Assembly (NCBI GenBank): GCA_021234155.1
Contig: JAJEKV010000378.1
Coordinates: 124,001-188,000 of the forward strand
Source: Isoetes taiwanensis
Taxonomy: Eukaryota > Streptophyta > Lycopodiopsida > Isoetales > Isoetaceae
DNA length: 64,000 nt
Reading direction: 5' to 3'
The translations under genes were made by a program, and so were the position numbers. This document shows positions 8,293 through 19,000 of the stretch, one piece after another. Every line of letters starts with the position of its first letter. Positions within the stretch are counted from its first letter, which is position 1. Under the pieces are notes generated by a model. It was not told where the DNA came from, made no database searches, and saw nothing but the letters and a program-made list of their open reading frames with translations.

Positions 8293-9993
8293 GATGCAAT
8301 GACTAATGACGAAGACAAGAGGCGAAAATGGTGTTTGCAGAAGCAACGACAAAGAGCACGCAAGATAAGGCAACAATTGTCAAATGAAAATTTAGATTGG
8401 AGTATTGAGCACTCAAAAAAGAAATTGCAACATGCAGCCTCCGTAATCACAAAAATATTTTTGGATTTGACAGGTTCGACGTCTACAGACCAGAAGAAAG
8501 AAGTATGGCATCTAATGGAGAACAACAAAGTTGTAGTGTCTGATAAGAAAAGGATTGTCCACAACGAAATTGTCGGTAGCATCCATGAAACCATACAACA
8601 TGTGAAAGGAGTGGAGTCCAATGACTAATTAGCAGCAAAAAAGCGGCATTAGTCATGGCACTTGGGAAGGTCAGGTATGGCCGCAAAAGATTAGCGGCCA
8701 AGGCTTTAGGAATTCATCCAAGGAATTGTTCCAGAGCTAAGAAGCATCGTGTTGCAATTAGTAATAAAAATGCATTATGGGATCTTGGGAAAATGAAGAA
8801 GAGAAAGGATTCCCTGAGCCAAGAAGTGATTGAAAAAGTTGTGGATTATTGGACAAACTACACCAGAGTTTTGCCTAACTTCAAGGACATCCTGGTAGAG
8901 GAAAACATCCTAAGCATCCAATACATTACCTTGATGTGAGCCAGATATACTATCGGTAGAAAAAGTTTTTTACTAAGTATTTTTCACGTTTACTAATTAC
9001 TGGTATTTTTTATAAGTTTTGAAGTATTGAATCTAATATGAGTTGTGTCTGCTAATCGCATTAGTCTGGACGTTCTTATCGTGCTAGCAAGTTTTAGTGA
9101 TATTGATGATTGATAATGGAGCACTTTTTGTTATAGTGCTAAGGTTTCTCACCTTTATAATGTTGGTGCCACTTTTAGTAATTGTATTGATGTTAGTGCC
9201 AGTGTTAGTGATTTTGTTAATGACAATGCTAATGTTATCAATTTCGTTAACGTTGGTGCCACTGTTCGTAATTTTGTGAATGTTAGCACTAAACTAAATC
9301 TGTAGTTAGTAAAGCCCATCTACTACTACAGATTAGCAATGTTTTCAGCCCAACATCCTAGCACTGGTTAGTGGTTTGGTTTGCTAAGGGTTATGTTGTA
9401 ATGCTAATGGAATTAGTAATTAGTTCTAAGTTGCTATTCATTAGCATTTGTTTCACTAGTGGCATTAGCATTATCATTTACTAAGTAGTTTTCTATTCTT
9501 ATTCGGCAGACAGAATTCTTCACTAGTTTCAAATAAGACAATTCAAATGTTCAAATTAAGCAGAGAGCCTTCGAGAAATTAAAGCCTTACTTTGTTGTAA
9601 AGCTATATGAATTCAATAGCTGTCAATGCTGAGGGAAGAGGCGAAGAACATGAGGAAAAAGACCATGGTGCACACGCAGATTGCATCTGTGAGTGCAAGA
9701 TATATGACCACAAGGCAAGCCAGGTAGGGCGCAATGCAGCAAGATATGTTCGGCAGTCTAACATTGACATGTGGAGAAGCATGGTTTGCCCAAAGCTTGA
9801 AGGTGAGGAGTGGCACAATGAAGCATGCTTGTCAGGATTCTGCAGCAAATGTGGTGTGGACAAAATGGAAAGGTGTGCAAAAGAAGAAACAAAGGACAGT
9901 ACCTCAAAAATCACCTGGGAGAACATAGATTATATTGACATTGGTAAGGATAAAAATGGAAAACTATATGCTCCTGGTGATTTCTTTTCCTGA
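8293..9993 (+). pseudogene. Broken DUF7869-type transposon-like gene
   Basis: Three coding blocks in order. Block 1 (8299-8628) is basic and helical (KRRKWCLQKQRQRARKI). Block 2 (8640-8945) has KALGIHPRNCSRAK, then VIEKVVDYWTNYTRVLPNFK and, in a shifted frame, HPIHYLDVSQ. Block 3 (9512-9993) has RAFEKLKPYFV, then HNEACLSGFCSKCGVDKMERC, a Cys-rich zinc-binding segment. From family knowledge, this order (R/K-rich N-terminus, FW..NTRVSPN-like block, FxxLKPyFV, C..C..CG cluster) is that of DUF7869-domain proteins, abundant transposon-like genes in seed-free plants. The DUF7869 core itself is not present here. There are frameshifts near 8630, 8935 and 9600 and a stop in FK*DNS. Non-coding DNA occupies 8946-9505. 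Confidence 0.6.
8946..9508. mobile_element. Probable insertion inside the DUF7869-type gene
   Basis: The coding blocks HPIHYLDVSQ (ending about 8944) and TEFFTSFK (starting about 9511) should be contiguous in this family, so about 560 bp are extra. The flanks are compatible with a 4-bp duplication CAGA. The ends share subterminal words in inverted or direct orientation (GGTAGAAAAAG on the left, TTTTCTATTC on the right; TTTACTAAGTA near both ends), and the interior is full of GTTAGTG/CATTAGC variants, which resembles CACTA subterminal repeats. TIRs are not clean, so the class is uncertain. Confidence 0.4.
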
Positions 9994-10125
9994 AATCTGC
10001 CTGGTCTTTCGGTACCGGTATCACAATTCACAAAGGGATTCAGAAGGGTTTTGACCGAAATGAATTGTATCAGAGCATAGTGAAAAATCCACGGGGATTT
10101 CTTGCAATGATTTGCAACTGGGTTG

Positions 10126-11660
10126 AATATGTAGCATAATAACAGGGGGTTTTCTTTGTGTTTTTGTACGCTTTTCACTAAGGTTTTCCTATGATTTCGT
10201 GATGTATTCAAATGGATATACTAATGTGTACATCTAGAGTGCACCATTTCTGAGCCATTGATTTTAGCCTTTTTTTTTCAATGGTCAACAACCAATGGCT
10301 CACAACAAAAGCCCTTTTTTTGTGCGTGTGGTGCATAATGGTCAACAACCAATGGCTCACAACAAAAGCCCTCTTTTTGAGTGTGTGGTGCATAATGGGC
10401 ACATGAAGGGCTTGAAAACCAATGGCTCACAACAAAAGCCCCTTTTTTTGCGCGTGTGGTGCATAATGGTCAACAACCAATGGCTCACAACAAAAGCCCT
10501 CTTTTTGTGTGTGTGGTGTATAATGGGCACATGAAGGGCTTGAAGGGCGCATGTAGTGCAGTTTCCCCGCCGACAACACATTTCTTATCATAACTTTTGA
10601 TCCAGAGCTCTGTTTGAGATGATTTTTATTGCGTTGGAAAGCACTCTCCGAGATCTTTTTGATAGTGTATGATATGGATATGTTTGGTTAAGCTATGTAT
10701 GCTAAAACAGCAATTTTTCGGCCGGGTTTGGTAGGCTTTCACATCCTACCAGCTGATTAATCTGAGGAGTTTGCTATTGGATATTGTTTTATGGCTCATC
10801 TCGAATGAAGCTTGCAAAACATTACCATGCATTTTTAGATTTTGAGGCGTTATTAAGCAAATTCCAAGGCTTCTAGATCCTTGTGCTAACAAGCGTAAAA
10901 GTTTTCCACTTTAGTTTCTCACCACAAGAATCCTTGGAGGACAAAGGTCGCTTTTTAAATTCCGGTTGAAAAATGTTTGTATATGGGTGTTGCAAACTTT
11001 ATGACTTTCGAATAATAATGGGATCAATCTGCTCTATCTTTATGGTAACTTTTACTTATGTTCTATTTGTTTTATTGTGATGAAATTCAAAAGCCACGAA
11101 AGCCTCAAATGAATTCTAGTTTTTTGGTTTGAATTCTAAAATTTTTGTCACAGGGGGGGGGTGGCGTCCCTAAGGCCGAAGGGGCCAAATTTTTTTTTGC
11201 AACACAAACTATTAACATCCAATATAAAAAAATTAAATCCCCAACACATAACAACCAACACATAACAACCATTGACATTAACAACCAACACATAACTACC
11301 ATTGACATTAATTAACACAACCATTGGGTCCAACACATTTAAATTAAAATCCCCTAAACCCCCTTTGGTTTGGGTGCATATTCACAGGGGGTGACGTAGA
11401 GGCGAGAGCCCTCATAATTGTTGTATTTTGCACGTCTTAAATCAACACCATATAGTATTCCGCTTGAAATCTTATAGTATTTTGCAAATCTTGTTATACA
11501 GTATAGCAAATTTTGTACTTGCATACCCCACAAACGAGGAACTTTACGTACGGTGTAGATTAAGGAATAAGGGGTGAATATGCCTATCCAACAGCTCTCG
11601 TTGCCCGGAGTCACCCCCCGTGTGAATATGCACCCAAACCAAAGGGGGTTTAAGGGGGAT
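10126..11660 (+). repeat. 1.5-kb composite dispersed repeat, copy 1
   Basis: Nearly the same sequence occurs in the same orientation at 38519-40049. It starts AATATGTAGCATAATAACAG, continues through a minisatellite (10290-10550) and about 600 bp of unique-looking spacer, and ends in a foldback element (11155-11664). Differences between copies are mostly single bases and short indels in homopolymers. The first 240 bp also occur on the opposite strand near 42.0 and 50.3 kb. Whether it is one mobile element, an LTR-like sequence (it begins with TG after AATA) or a segmental duplication is open. Confidence 0.8.
10290..10550 (+). repeat. Minisatellite of 57-70 bp units
   Basis: Four units starting CAATGGCTCACAACAAAAGC at about 10293, 10350, 10420 and 10478, each followed by a T-run, GTGTGGTGCATAATGG and either a short (TCAACAAC) or a longer (GCACATGAAGGGCTTGAAAAC) tail. 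Short and long units alternate. Small open frames on both strands arise only from the repetition. Confidence 0.9.
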
Positions 11661-11664
11661 TTTA
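11155..11664. mobile_element. Foldback element, copy A
   Basis: The left arm ends in TAAACCCCCTTTGGTTTGGGTGCATATTCACAGGGGGTGACG (about 11354-11395). The right arm holds its complement (about 11611-11660), so a stem of 45 bp or more encloses a 210-bp loop. The left arm extends outward through CAACACATTTAAATTAAAATC and repeated ACAACCAACACATAAC words to a GGCC-rich end. The right arm is cut short at GATTTTAG. The loop contains CATACCCCACAAACGAGGA, which is conserved in all four copies in the window. Confidence 0.8.
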
Positions 11665-12808
11665 GGGCAGAAGATTTGGAGGATGTTTTGCATTGGCTTT
11701 TGGATATCGGAATTTGTATTAGGTATTGAAGCAAAAAGGAAGAAATTTGGCTATGCAGAGCTTTCTTCAGGAAGAGGAAGTCTTAAAGCTACACCCGAAC
11801 AGGTTGATTTTGAATCAAGACTTGGAGGGATGCTGGTTTAGAAAAGGGATGAAAAAACGATTCTGTAAATAAGGCCTCAGAATCAGAGTATTACACAAAA
11901 TCCAAATTTCTTCCCATGCTTCTTTGGTAAGCTTCTTAGTCTGTATTGGAATGCCCGCTTTTTGGATTAAATAGTAAATTTGAAGCCCTTTTGTACGAAT
12001 TTGAGAAAAAAAATTATGTTTATAACCTCGAGTAGATACTCGTTGTTTGAAGCCTAAGTTGTTTTTTGTCTCTTTCTGGCACTAAAGCTTCTGCTTCTAA
12101 TTACTTGGGCTCCGACTTCTGCTTCCAACTTTAAGAACTGTGAAGTAAGGGCGGCCATCGTTCAGGAACCAACTTCTCAATTAAGTTACTTCTATCTCGT
12201 AGCTCCCAAATAAAAACAACCTATTCTTCTCAACTTTAAAAATCAACAAATGCTTTATACAAGAAATAATAAAGTTTATAAACAATACCCTTATCATGCA
12301 TATTTGATATAAATAAGAAGTTATAAATGTTAAATCAACAATAATTTTTATGATGGCCTAGAAATCTGAATTTTTATGAAACATAATGACAAGTTTATTA
12401 TTTAATAGCTACGATGATAGAGATTTCAAAAATGGCACTTCAATAGTAATTTTATGATGTTGAAAAATAGTAATCTATAAAACAGTAATAAATAAGATAA
12501 ATGCCTAAAAGAAACACAAGATAGTTACTAGCTCCGCTTATATTATATAAACATATCTGCACATACACTCATTACGAAAAATGGGTGATGTCTAAAGTAG
12601 GTCTAGGAATCAATTCTGCTCTGGCCCCACTTCTTAATAAGTGAAGGAGATGAAATTGTTTATATACAGCGCAGACTAAACATAAGACAAGCCCAAATTA
12701 TAATTCATTGGCGGTAGTTACAAATTTTATCCATCAAATCCTATGATTATCATAAATTGACTAATAACTCTATTTTTATACTATGTACATATACAAGATA
12801 TATAGTTT
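11665..12808. other. AT-rich stretch without recognisable gene
   Basis: No convincing coding region, terminal repeat or tandem array was seen. Short open frames are random. The right end abuts the 3' terminus of the LINE at 12809. Confidence 0.5.
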
Positions 12809-13086
12809 CACATCAACTATAAGGCTAATAAAGGAATAAAGAAGAATTGTACAAAATATAATAGAAGACGAATAGATGTGAGCACAGCTTCGAACACCAG
12901 ATTTAACATCGTTTATACCATTTTGACAAGGTGGGCGACCGTTTCCAGTCTCAAGTCTGGAAGGAGAATGACGAAAAAACCCAATGTGGGAAAAAACTAT
13001 TCTCCTCCCCTACCTGTTAACCCTTTGTAGCTTTATGGCACACATGAATTATCTATGCCATTTTGTAATTTATCCTTTCCAACTCC

Positions 13087-13784
13087 TTGTATCTACTCTC
13101 ATGCTCTTCTAAAATTCGTTTGATGGCTGTCGCCATCCATTTTGCTCTGGAACTATCCCTTGTGCCTTTGTCCACTCTTGTTTCCCACTCTACCTCCGAG
13201 ACTTCTTTCACGATCTGTTCATATGTTGGGCATCTATTCTATATCTGCCCTTTGTCTTCTATTTCCCCAAGATTACAAGATTTGCAGGTCCTGTGTCCCA
13301 TTTCTATGGTCGCTGCCATCTACATTTTTTGATCCAGAGCTTGTGATTGCCCACTCTGAATCTTCCAGTTACTATCCTTGCGGATTTCGTTATGCTACTA
13401 TTTGTGTATATGTGCTGGATGATGCTACCTTCGGGGTTCATGCTCTCCAAGAACATGCCAAGTTTTGTGTCCGGTTGCCTTTTCAGTAGTCGTATCCTGA
13501 GGCTATTCTGCCCTTCCTGTAACTGCCTGTTCTCCACTTCCCTCTACAAGTCTACACCCATCCTTTGTGCCCATTGCTGCATTTCTGCTACCCAACCCCC
13601 GTCATTGCTTGCTGCCATTACCTTCGATTCTTCAATCACTTGCCTGACTAATTGTATTCTGAAGACATACATATTGTTCGTGCTTAGGAAAGGGATTGTT
13701 CTCTCCAATGCCAATACCTCAAAGGGTATTACCCCTATTTTGTGTAGCAATATTGTCGCTGGGGTGGCCTTTTTTCACTCCTAG
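13087..13784 (-). pseudogene. LINE ORF2 C-terminal region
   Basis: Frames at 13544-13750 (GVIPFEVLALERTIPFLSTN) and 13304-13537 (RQLQEGQNSLRIRLLKRQPD) continue the ORF2 protein after the RT. Cys residues in the following 100 bp may be the remnant of the terminal zinc-binding motif. Frameshifts separate the pieces. The function of this region is nucleic-acid binding in related LINEs; here it is decayed. Confidence 0.55.
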
Positions 13785-14002
13785 CTCCTTCGCTTGGTAG
13801 TGCTTAAATTAGCCTCTCTGCCTTTGACCATTTGTCTAGTGATGCACCACATCCCCATACCTCCCCTCCATATAGCATCGCCGAAGTTACCACCATGCCG
13901 AACATTTGTGTTTTGACCCCCCAGTCTGTGATCACATTTGCTGTGCACTGATTGCACCCCATAATAACTTTTTATCGTTGTTTGCCATCTCTCTTCTTTT
14001 CC

Positions 14003-14869
14003 CTATTTCCACGTTCTTCTGACTCCTATTTTGTATCCCAGGTATTTGTATTCGGATGTTGTTTCCACTGATTGGCCCATGTACCTGACTTCCTCACCCT
14101 CCTTGAGTGCCCTGACAAAGCTCAGTATTTTTGTCTTTTCAAGGTTGACTATTAGCCATGTACGACTGCAGAAGCCTTCTAGTATTTCCATCATTCTTCC
14201 TAACCCTTTTTTGTCCGTTGTCATCATTATTAGGTCATCTGCATATAATATAATTGGTACTATGCTTCCTCCCACCCTTGGTGCATGTTCGTCCCCTCCC
14301 TGGTTCCTTGTAAATGCTCCCAATGCATCTATATACAATCCAAATATCTTGGGTGATAATGGGCAGCCCTGTTTGACCCCTATGTCGCTTTCAATGGCCT
14401 CATCCTCTATCCTCATTTTGGCCTCCACTTTCTCATAGTCGGGCAATTGCTATCAGTAGACCTTGAGGCAATTCCAGCTTTTGGAGCCTTCCAATAGCTT
14501 ATCCCTTGGCATCATGTCAAAGGCTTTCCTAAAATCCACAAAACAACAATATAAGGTTTTGCCTTGTGCTTTCCTTTTCTCTACCAATACCCTCAAAGTC
14601 ACCAGATGGTCAACTGTTGAGTGATTTGGCCTAAAACTCGCTTGTTCCCCTGCCTGTTTTTTATTTGACTCAGCCCATTCTGTGGTCCGTATTTCTATCA
14701 CTTTGCTATACCATTTTGCCATTCCACTACTTACCATAATAGTTCTGTAATTGCTTGGATTAAGTGGGTCACCTCCCTTCAGTCGAGGGATTATCTTATT
14801 GCACTGCCAACTTGTTGGGAGTCCTTCCATGAGCACCGCATTCAATATTCTCCCTACTATTACCGCCAT
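14003..14869 (-). pseudogene. LINE ORF2 reverse transcriptase
   Basis: The upper frame (14453-14869) has LPTSWQCNKIIPRLKGGDPL, NPSNYRTIMVSSGMAKWYSK and CCFVDFRKAFDMMPRDKLLE. The lower frame (14003-14446) has IGVKQGCPLSPKIFGLYIDA, the catalytic YADD in IILYADDLIMM, and EYKYLGYKI of the thumb. All palm motifs, including both catalytic Asp pairs, are present. A stop or frameshift between 14446 and 14453 and the lack of a continuous frame to the endonuclease make it inactive. The enzyme would perform target-primed reverse transcription. Confidence 0.88.
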
Positions 14870-15064
14870 GCTTTGACCTTTTGCTTTGAGTATATCAGTC
14901 GTAAACCCTACAAGGTCCTGCGTTATTGTTGCTCAACTGGTATAGTGCCCTTTCTATTTTCTCTGTTGTGAATGTTTCCTCTGTGTGTCCCCCTAGAGCA
15001 GTTATTCAGTCTGCTTCTGCCCTGTACAACTTGTTTAAATGCTCTTTTCATACTCTTTGGTCAG

Positions 15065-15908
15065 TTATTTATGCTTCTTGAACACTTTCCAGAAGCCTCT
15101 TGGATGCCTCTTTATCTGATACATATTTTTTCCTGATATATTCTTATAAATCCCCTCTTTCTTTCTTTGTACTATCTTCATATATACCTCTTCAAATTCC
15201 TTGTATCTTTCCGTTCCTTTCCATACACTTTCCCCCTTTCGTGCCCTTACACATTCCTGGTCGTACCACATCACCCTTCGTATTCTGTTTCTCCAATTTT
15301 GTCTCTTAAGTTTTTGACCATATATTATGGTGCATGCATTCGTCAGAATTTCATCTAACATCTTTCCCATGTCCAAGGATCCCTTCCCTTCCCATTCTGC
15401 TTCTGTTACCATGGTCTTCATGGTGCCTCTAAATTCATCTATCTTATTTGGATTTAATTTATACCGTATTTGCCTATCCTCATCTATATTCTGAGGTCGT
15501 GGTACCTGAATTCTGACCCTACTTCTATACTGTATGTGTGTCTTCGTCGCCCCTACTGGCCACTCCAGTAGCTTAATGTCTCTGATCCTTTCCATACACT
15601 AGGGGTCTAATATGACATAGTCCATATATTCTTCCATGTATACATTTGACATGTATACCCTCCTAAACCTCTCCATTTTCTAACTCCATTCGCTATTATC
15701 ATTTCCGCCGCGTACATACATTCACTAGCATTCTCCCATGTCTGCCTATTTTTATATGATCCTCTGATATATGTTCAAATCCTATATATTCCTCCACCTT
15801 CCCCTCACTCAGTTCTGTTGGTGTTATTATCTTAGCTTGTTCCCCACCTGTTCTTGCGTTGAAACCACCCACACATATAAGCATCCTCTTTCTTTTAAAC
15901 ATATTCAT
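15065..15908 (-). pseudogene. LINE ORF2 endonuclease end and linker
   Basis: The frame at 15699-15908 contains LICVGGFNARTGGEQ. In active APE-type nucleases this box is GDFNARTG, so the catalytic Asp is replaced by Gly (GAT to GGT). The frame at 15065-15595 reads WRNRIRRVMWYDQECVRARK and RHPRGFWKVFKKH, the linker leading into RT. The nuclease would nick target DNA to prime reverse transcription; it could not do so here even if translated. Confidence 0.8.
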
Positions 15909-15919
15909 AGTCTCCCCAA

Positions 15920-16631
15920 CAGGGTAGCCCTTAAGGACGAAAGTTCGCCAAAAGGCTATTTTTTAAGGGTATCGAGAAATTTTGATGCTATGGTTTAGTA
16001 GGGCCCATTATAGATAAAAAAAAAATAAAATTAGCCAACTTTTCTACAAACAAATCTCACTCCATTTGAAAATTCGCCGCATCCACTAAGCATCATAACT
16101 ATGGATTCGCCTTATCCTCTACCCTCCTTCTCGAAGATTTCTTAAGAAATTGCCTAATATTCTAGGCTTTCTTCATAACCTAATCTATTCTCCATATCCA
16201 TCCAGGTACATATAATAACTTTAAGAGTTATTTTTGTAGCTATTGTGTTTCAAATACTTCTAAGGATGCACTGGAGAGCATTTCTTAAAGACCTCCCTTT
16301 TAATAGATTTGTTTTATCTACAAGGATAAGCCACGTTCTCATTTGCAAAGGTTAAGTTGTGGCATTGCATCATGCAACTATAGTTATAATGTGTTTGTAT
16401 CCTTGATTAAATATGGATGCCGGAGAATAAAATTTCACCACAGAAATTGCACTTGGAAAATAAAGATACTTAAATTTTGGCAAAGTAATATTAGCCATGA
16501 TTCGTCTAGATTTCTATAAAAAAACATTCATGTCTAGAAAACATTCGCCAACATAACTAACCTTGCAACTCTATTATTCGCCCGACCTTCTAAGTTATGC
16601 TTAGACAAATTTGGCCTTAAGGGCAACCCTG
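15920..16631. mobile_element. hAT-type MITE, 712 bp, inside the LINE endonuclease
   Basis: Perfect 8-bp target duplication CTCCCCAA (15912-15919 and 16632-16639). Terminal inverted repeat CAGGGTAGCCCTTAAGG against CAGGGTTGCCCTTAAGG, one mismatch in 17. CAGGG ends and an 8-bp duplication indicate hAT. The word TTCGCC recurs near both ends. Excising it rejoins the two halves of the LINE endonuclease reading (VAYVQPSS side and the GGFNARTG side). Confidence 0.93.
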
Positions 16632-16985
16632 CTCCCCAATTTGGATGAATTGCTGAGCTAGGTTGTACATATGCCACGATTATAAATAGAACTTCTTTAT
16701 TACTTGTATTTAATTTCACTACAATGTGTTCGTCTTCTGATCCTGCCTCTACTATCTCGCTATCTACGGTTATGCTATTCAATACACAAAATGCTACCCC
16801 TACTATGCCTCTTTCCCTCATTCCTTTCTTCCATTTCCAAGCTATCATAAGAGTGTATCCTTCTATCTCTGGCAACCTCTTCTCCTGGTATTCCTATATC
16901 TCTGCAAGGCGGATCATTTCATCCCCTTCAAACATTGCCAGACCCTCACCATCATTCCAAGGAGAACTGCTATAGTTCCAGAAGC
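16534..16985 (-). pseudogene. LINE ORF2 endonuclease N-terminal half
   Basis: The frame running down from 16875 reads LMIAWKWKKGMRERGIVGVA and EVLFIIVAYVQPSS, the middle of an APE-type endonuclease. The open frame then runs into the MITE (below 16631) and ends at 16534 by chance. The upstream N-terminal block lies at 16880-16985 in another frame. It is joined to the GGFNARTG half at 15908 once the MITE is discounted. Confidence 0.75.
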
Positions 16986-18126
16986 TTACTTTAAGTTCCT
17001 GATTTCCCTGCATTTGCCCCTGCTTCCTTCCCTCCCGGTTCTACTCCTCGCCCCTTTACTATATGCAATGTCCTTTTTTGTCTTCCCTATGGGTGTATCC
17101 GTTGCTTGCTCTTGTAGGAGTTTCATCCCCCTCGTTTCTCTTCCTTTTGCCTCTGGCCCACCTTCCTGGTATCCATGGATTCTCGCTTCCAGGCTCTTCC
17201 CCATTCCACTAATCGATTTCTCTATTGTCGCTATTGCTAGCGGCGCCTGGCTCTCCCCCTACCCTGCCCCTGTAGGGCTGTTTACTGATGTGGGATTCCA
17301 CAGTTGCACTCTCCCATCATGTAGCTACACCTTCACTCCTTCATTTCTCAGTTCTCCTTAGTCGCTCTATCTCCTTCTGCATGTCCTCCCTCTGTTTTCT
17401 TGTCTTTGATTCTATAACCTTCACCCCCCGGACCTGGACCACTTTGCCTTTTTCAATATCTTCCTTTTCGCAGTTGCGTCCCTGATTGTGATGTTGATAT
17501 GCCCCCCCCCTCTCCCCGAAACACTCCAGCTCGTTCTGCTTTTACTATGACTCCTCTTGGTTCCCCCAATTCTCTCTGAAAAAACTCTGCAACCATTTCA
17601 TACACATCTTATTTAGGAAATTTATTGATCCCTATTCCTTTTACATCTATCTTCACCAAAAACTGATCCTGATTTTCTTTACTTGCCTTGCTATCATCAG
17701 GGTTCAAAAAACTCTGCAGCCTTCACCAGACAATTTTCCGCCTATATACAATGCGTACCGGATTATATTTATAACAAGATACAAATATACCGGATTTTAC
17801 ATTAAACTACGTTTTTTTCTATGGGATTTTTTCCAGTATCCAAAAATTTCGACCAGCAATTTCTAAAGTGGACCAGACAAACAAAGGGTTTATCCAGGTA
17901 TTTTTTGAACCCTGGCTATCATCTCCTTTAGGTTTACGGTCAATGCGATGTGGTGTTCTCCCTCTTTTTCCAAAGCCTCAAGTCTCTCCTGCATGTCTAT
18001 CCGATCCGCCTTTGCTTCTCTTTCCGCCTCCTTTACGATCTCTATCTGAGACTCAATGTTTGCTATCTTCTCCCCTTGAACCGCCACCATCTCCTTCATT
18101 TCGATCATGCTATCCATCTTGCTCAT
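16986..18126 (-). pseudogene. LINE ORF1 (coiled-coil RNA-binding protein), interrupted by a MITE
   Basis: The first frame (18126-17890) starts MSKMDSMIEMKEMVAVQGEK and is a clear heptad coiled coil, the trimerising part of L1-type ORF1p. Beyond the 217-bp MITE a frame near 17690-17500 reads FLVKIDVKGIGINKFPK and VAEFFQRELGEPRGVIVKAE, like the RRM-type part of ORF1p. A basic tail (16986-17204: RSRTGREGSRGKCREIRNLK) closes it. Frameshifts are present. The protein would coat LINE RNA. A 31-bp tandem duplication covers the start codon. Confidence 0.65.
17698..17914. mobile_element. hAT-type MITE, 217 bp, inside LINE ORF1
   Basis: Perfect 8-bp target duplication GCTATCAT (17690-17697 and 17915-17922) and 14-bp inverted ends CAGGGTTCAAAAAA. 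It belongs to a different TIR family from the 712-bp element in the same LINE. It carries a repeated word ACCAGACAA near both ends. No coding capacity. Confidence 0.93.
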
Positions 18127-18173
18127 GAGTAAGAGTTGCTATATCCATCTTGCTCATGAGTAAGAGTTGCTGA
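18112..18173. repeat. 31-bp tandem duplication at LINE ORF1 start
   Basis: ATCCATCTTGCTCATGAGTA and the following 11 bases occur twice in a row with period 31. The segment contains the ORF1 start codon (minus strand), so there are two alternative starts in different frames (31 is not a multiple of 3). Confidence 0.9.
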
Positions 18174-18600
18174 TTTGCAAGGATTTCCAGGATGGCTTCC
18201 TGTCCCTTTCTGCTTCTCTCCATTGATAAGAGTAAGGCAGGAGCTTCTTAAAATCTCTCGATGTTGTAGCTGTTGTACGCTGGTTTACTTGATGAGGCTT
18301 TCAGCTAAGGCGCACTGCTTTTTTGAATTCCTTCTTCGTTCTACCATTCTATTCTTCAAATTTCAAAGGTACCAAACTTATCAAGCATTTAATTATCAAT
18401 ACCAGATTTCCCATTTTCCTTCTCTTTTTATTGTGAATTGATATACCATATCCTCTGCTACGTATCCATTTTTCTATTTTCCAACCATCTTCTTTAAATC
18501 ATTTCATCCCCTATTATTTCCATCCAATTATACTCTCGCTTCTTTCCTTCCTAACCTTCTCCTTCCAATTCATGCTTTCTGTTTCTCCCCTCTTCCCCCC
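18174..18600. other. Pyrimidine-rich stretch upstream of the LINE
   Basis: Probably the 5' UTR of the minus-strand LINE at first, then C/T-rich sequence. No gene was seen. The exact 5' end of the LINE is not defined because no matching target duplication was found. Confidence 0.4.
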
Positions 18601-18629
18601 CTCAAGCCCCCCTTTTTGTATATATATCG

Positions 18630-19000
18630 TGATAGCAGTGGGAGTACCACACAATCCTGCTAGTATATACCTTTTTATGTACCCTAAACAGATATAATCT
18701 GTCTAGTTTTTAGCTTGTCATCAGCGGTGATATAAATCACTTAGTCCTGACTTGTTAGTGGTGTACACATATGCCATAGCAGCGATGGGAGTACCACACA
18801 GTCCTGCTTATATTGTTAGCGATGTTAGTTTGTGCGCTGGTGGGGAAATCACTTTGTTGCGCAGGTGTGATGATGGGGCCAAGCCACTCTTAACAGCAAT
18901 CGATCAGCGGCGATATAAATCACACGGTCTTGATCTATCAGTAGTGTATAAATACGATGTGGCAGCAGTGGGAGTTTTACACAGTCTGTCGTACATCACA
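18630..19000 (+). repeat. Degenerate tandem repeat, period about 183 bp
   Basis: Two copies starting CAGCGGTGATATAAATCAC (18723) and CAGCGGCGATATAAATCAC (18905), each followed by a region ending GGCAGCAGTGGGAGT or similar with CACACAGTCCTG. A third partial copy of the last part lies at 18632-18660. The TATAAAT core is kept in both full copies. Confidence 0.7.

Larger units (their letters stand above)
12809..18126 (-). mobile_element. Nearly full-length LINE (L1-like), dead, with two nested MITEs
   Basis: Minus-strand order: coiled-coil ORF1 (18126 to about 17000), ORF2 endonuclease (16875-15700), linker (15595-15065), RT (14869-14003), C-terminal region (13784-13080), 3' UTR to 12809. The 3' end reads CCTTATAGTTGATGTG; the same end occurs at 29819, which fixes the terminus. 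Two hAT MITEs (15920-16631 and 17698-17914) sit in coding sequence. Without them the element is about 4.4 kb. Many frameshifts and stops are present. Domains are listed separately. Confidence 0.85.

Noticed and set aside
7672-8628. 318-codon plus-strand frame
   Set aside because: It runs through the hAT MITE; most of it is homopolymer-derived Phe/Lys. Only the part after 8299 is real coding remnant.
10295-10581. Open frames with repeated amino-acid words on both strands
   Set aside because: Produced by the minisatellite; the same occurs at 38.7-39.0 kb.
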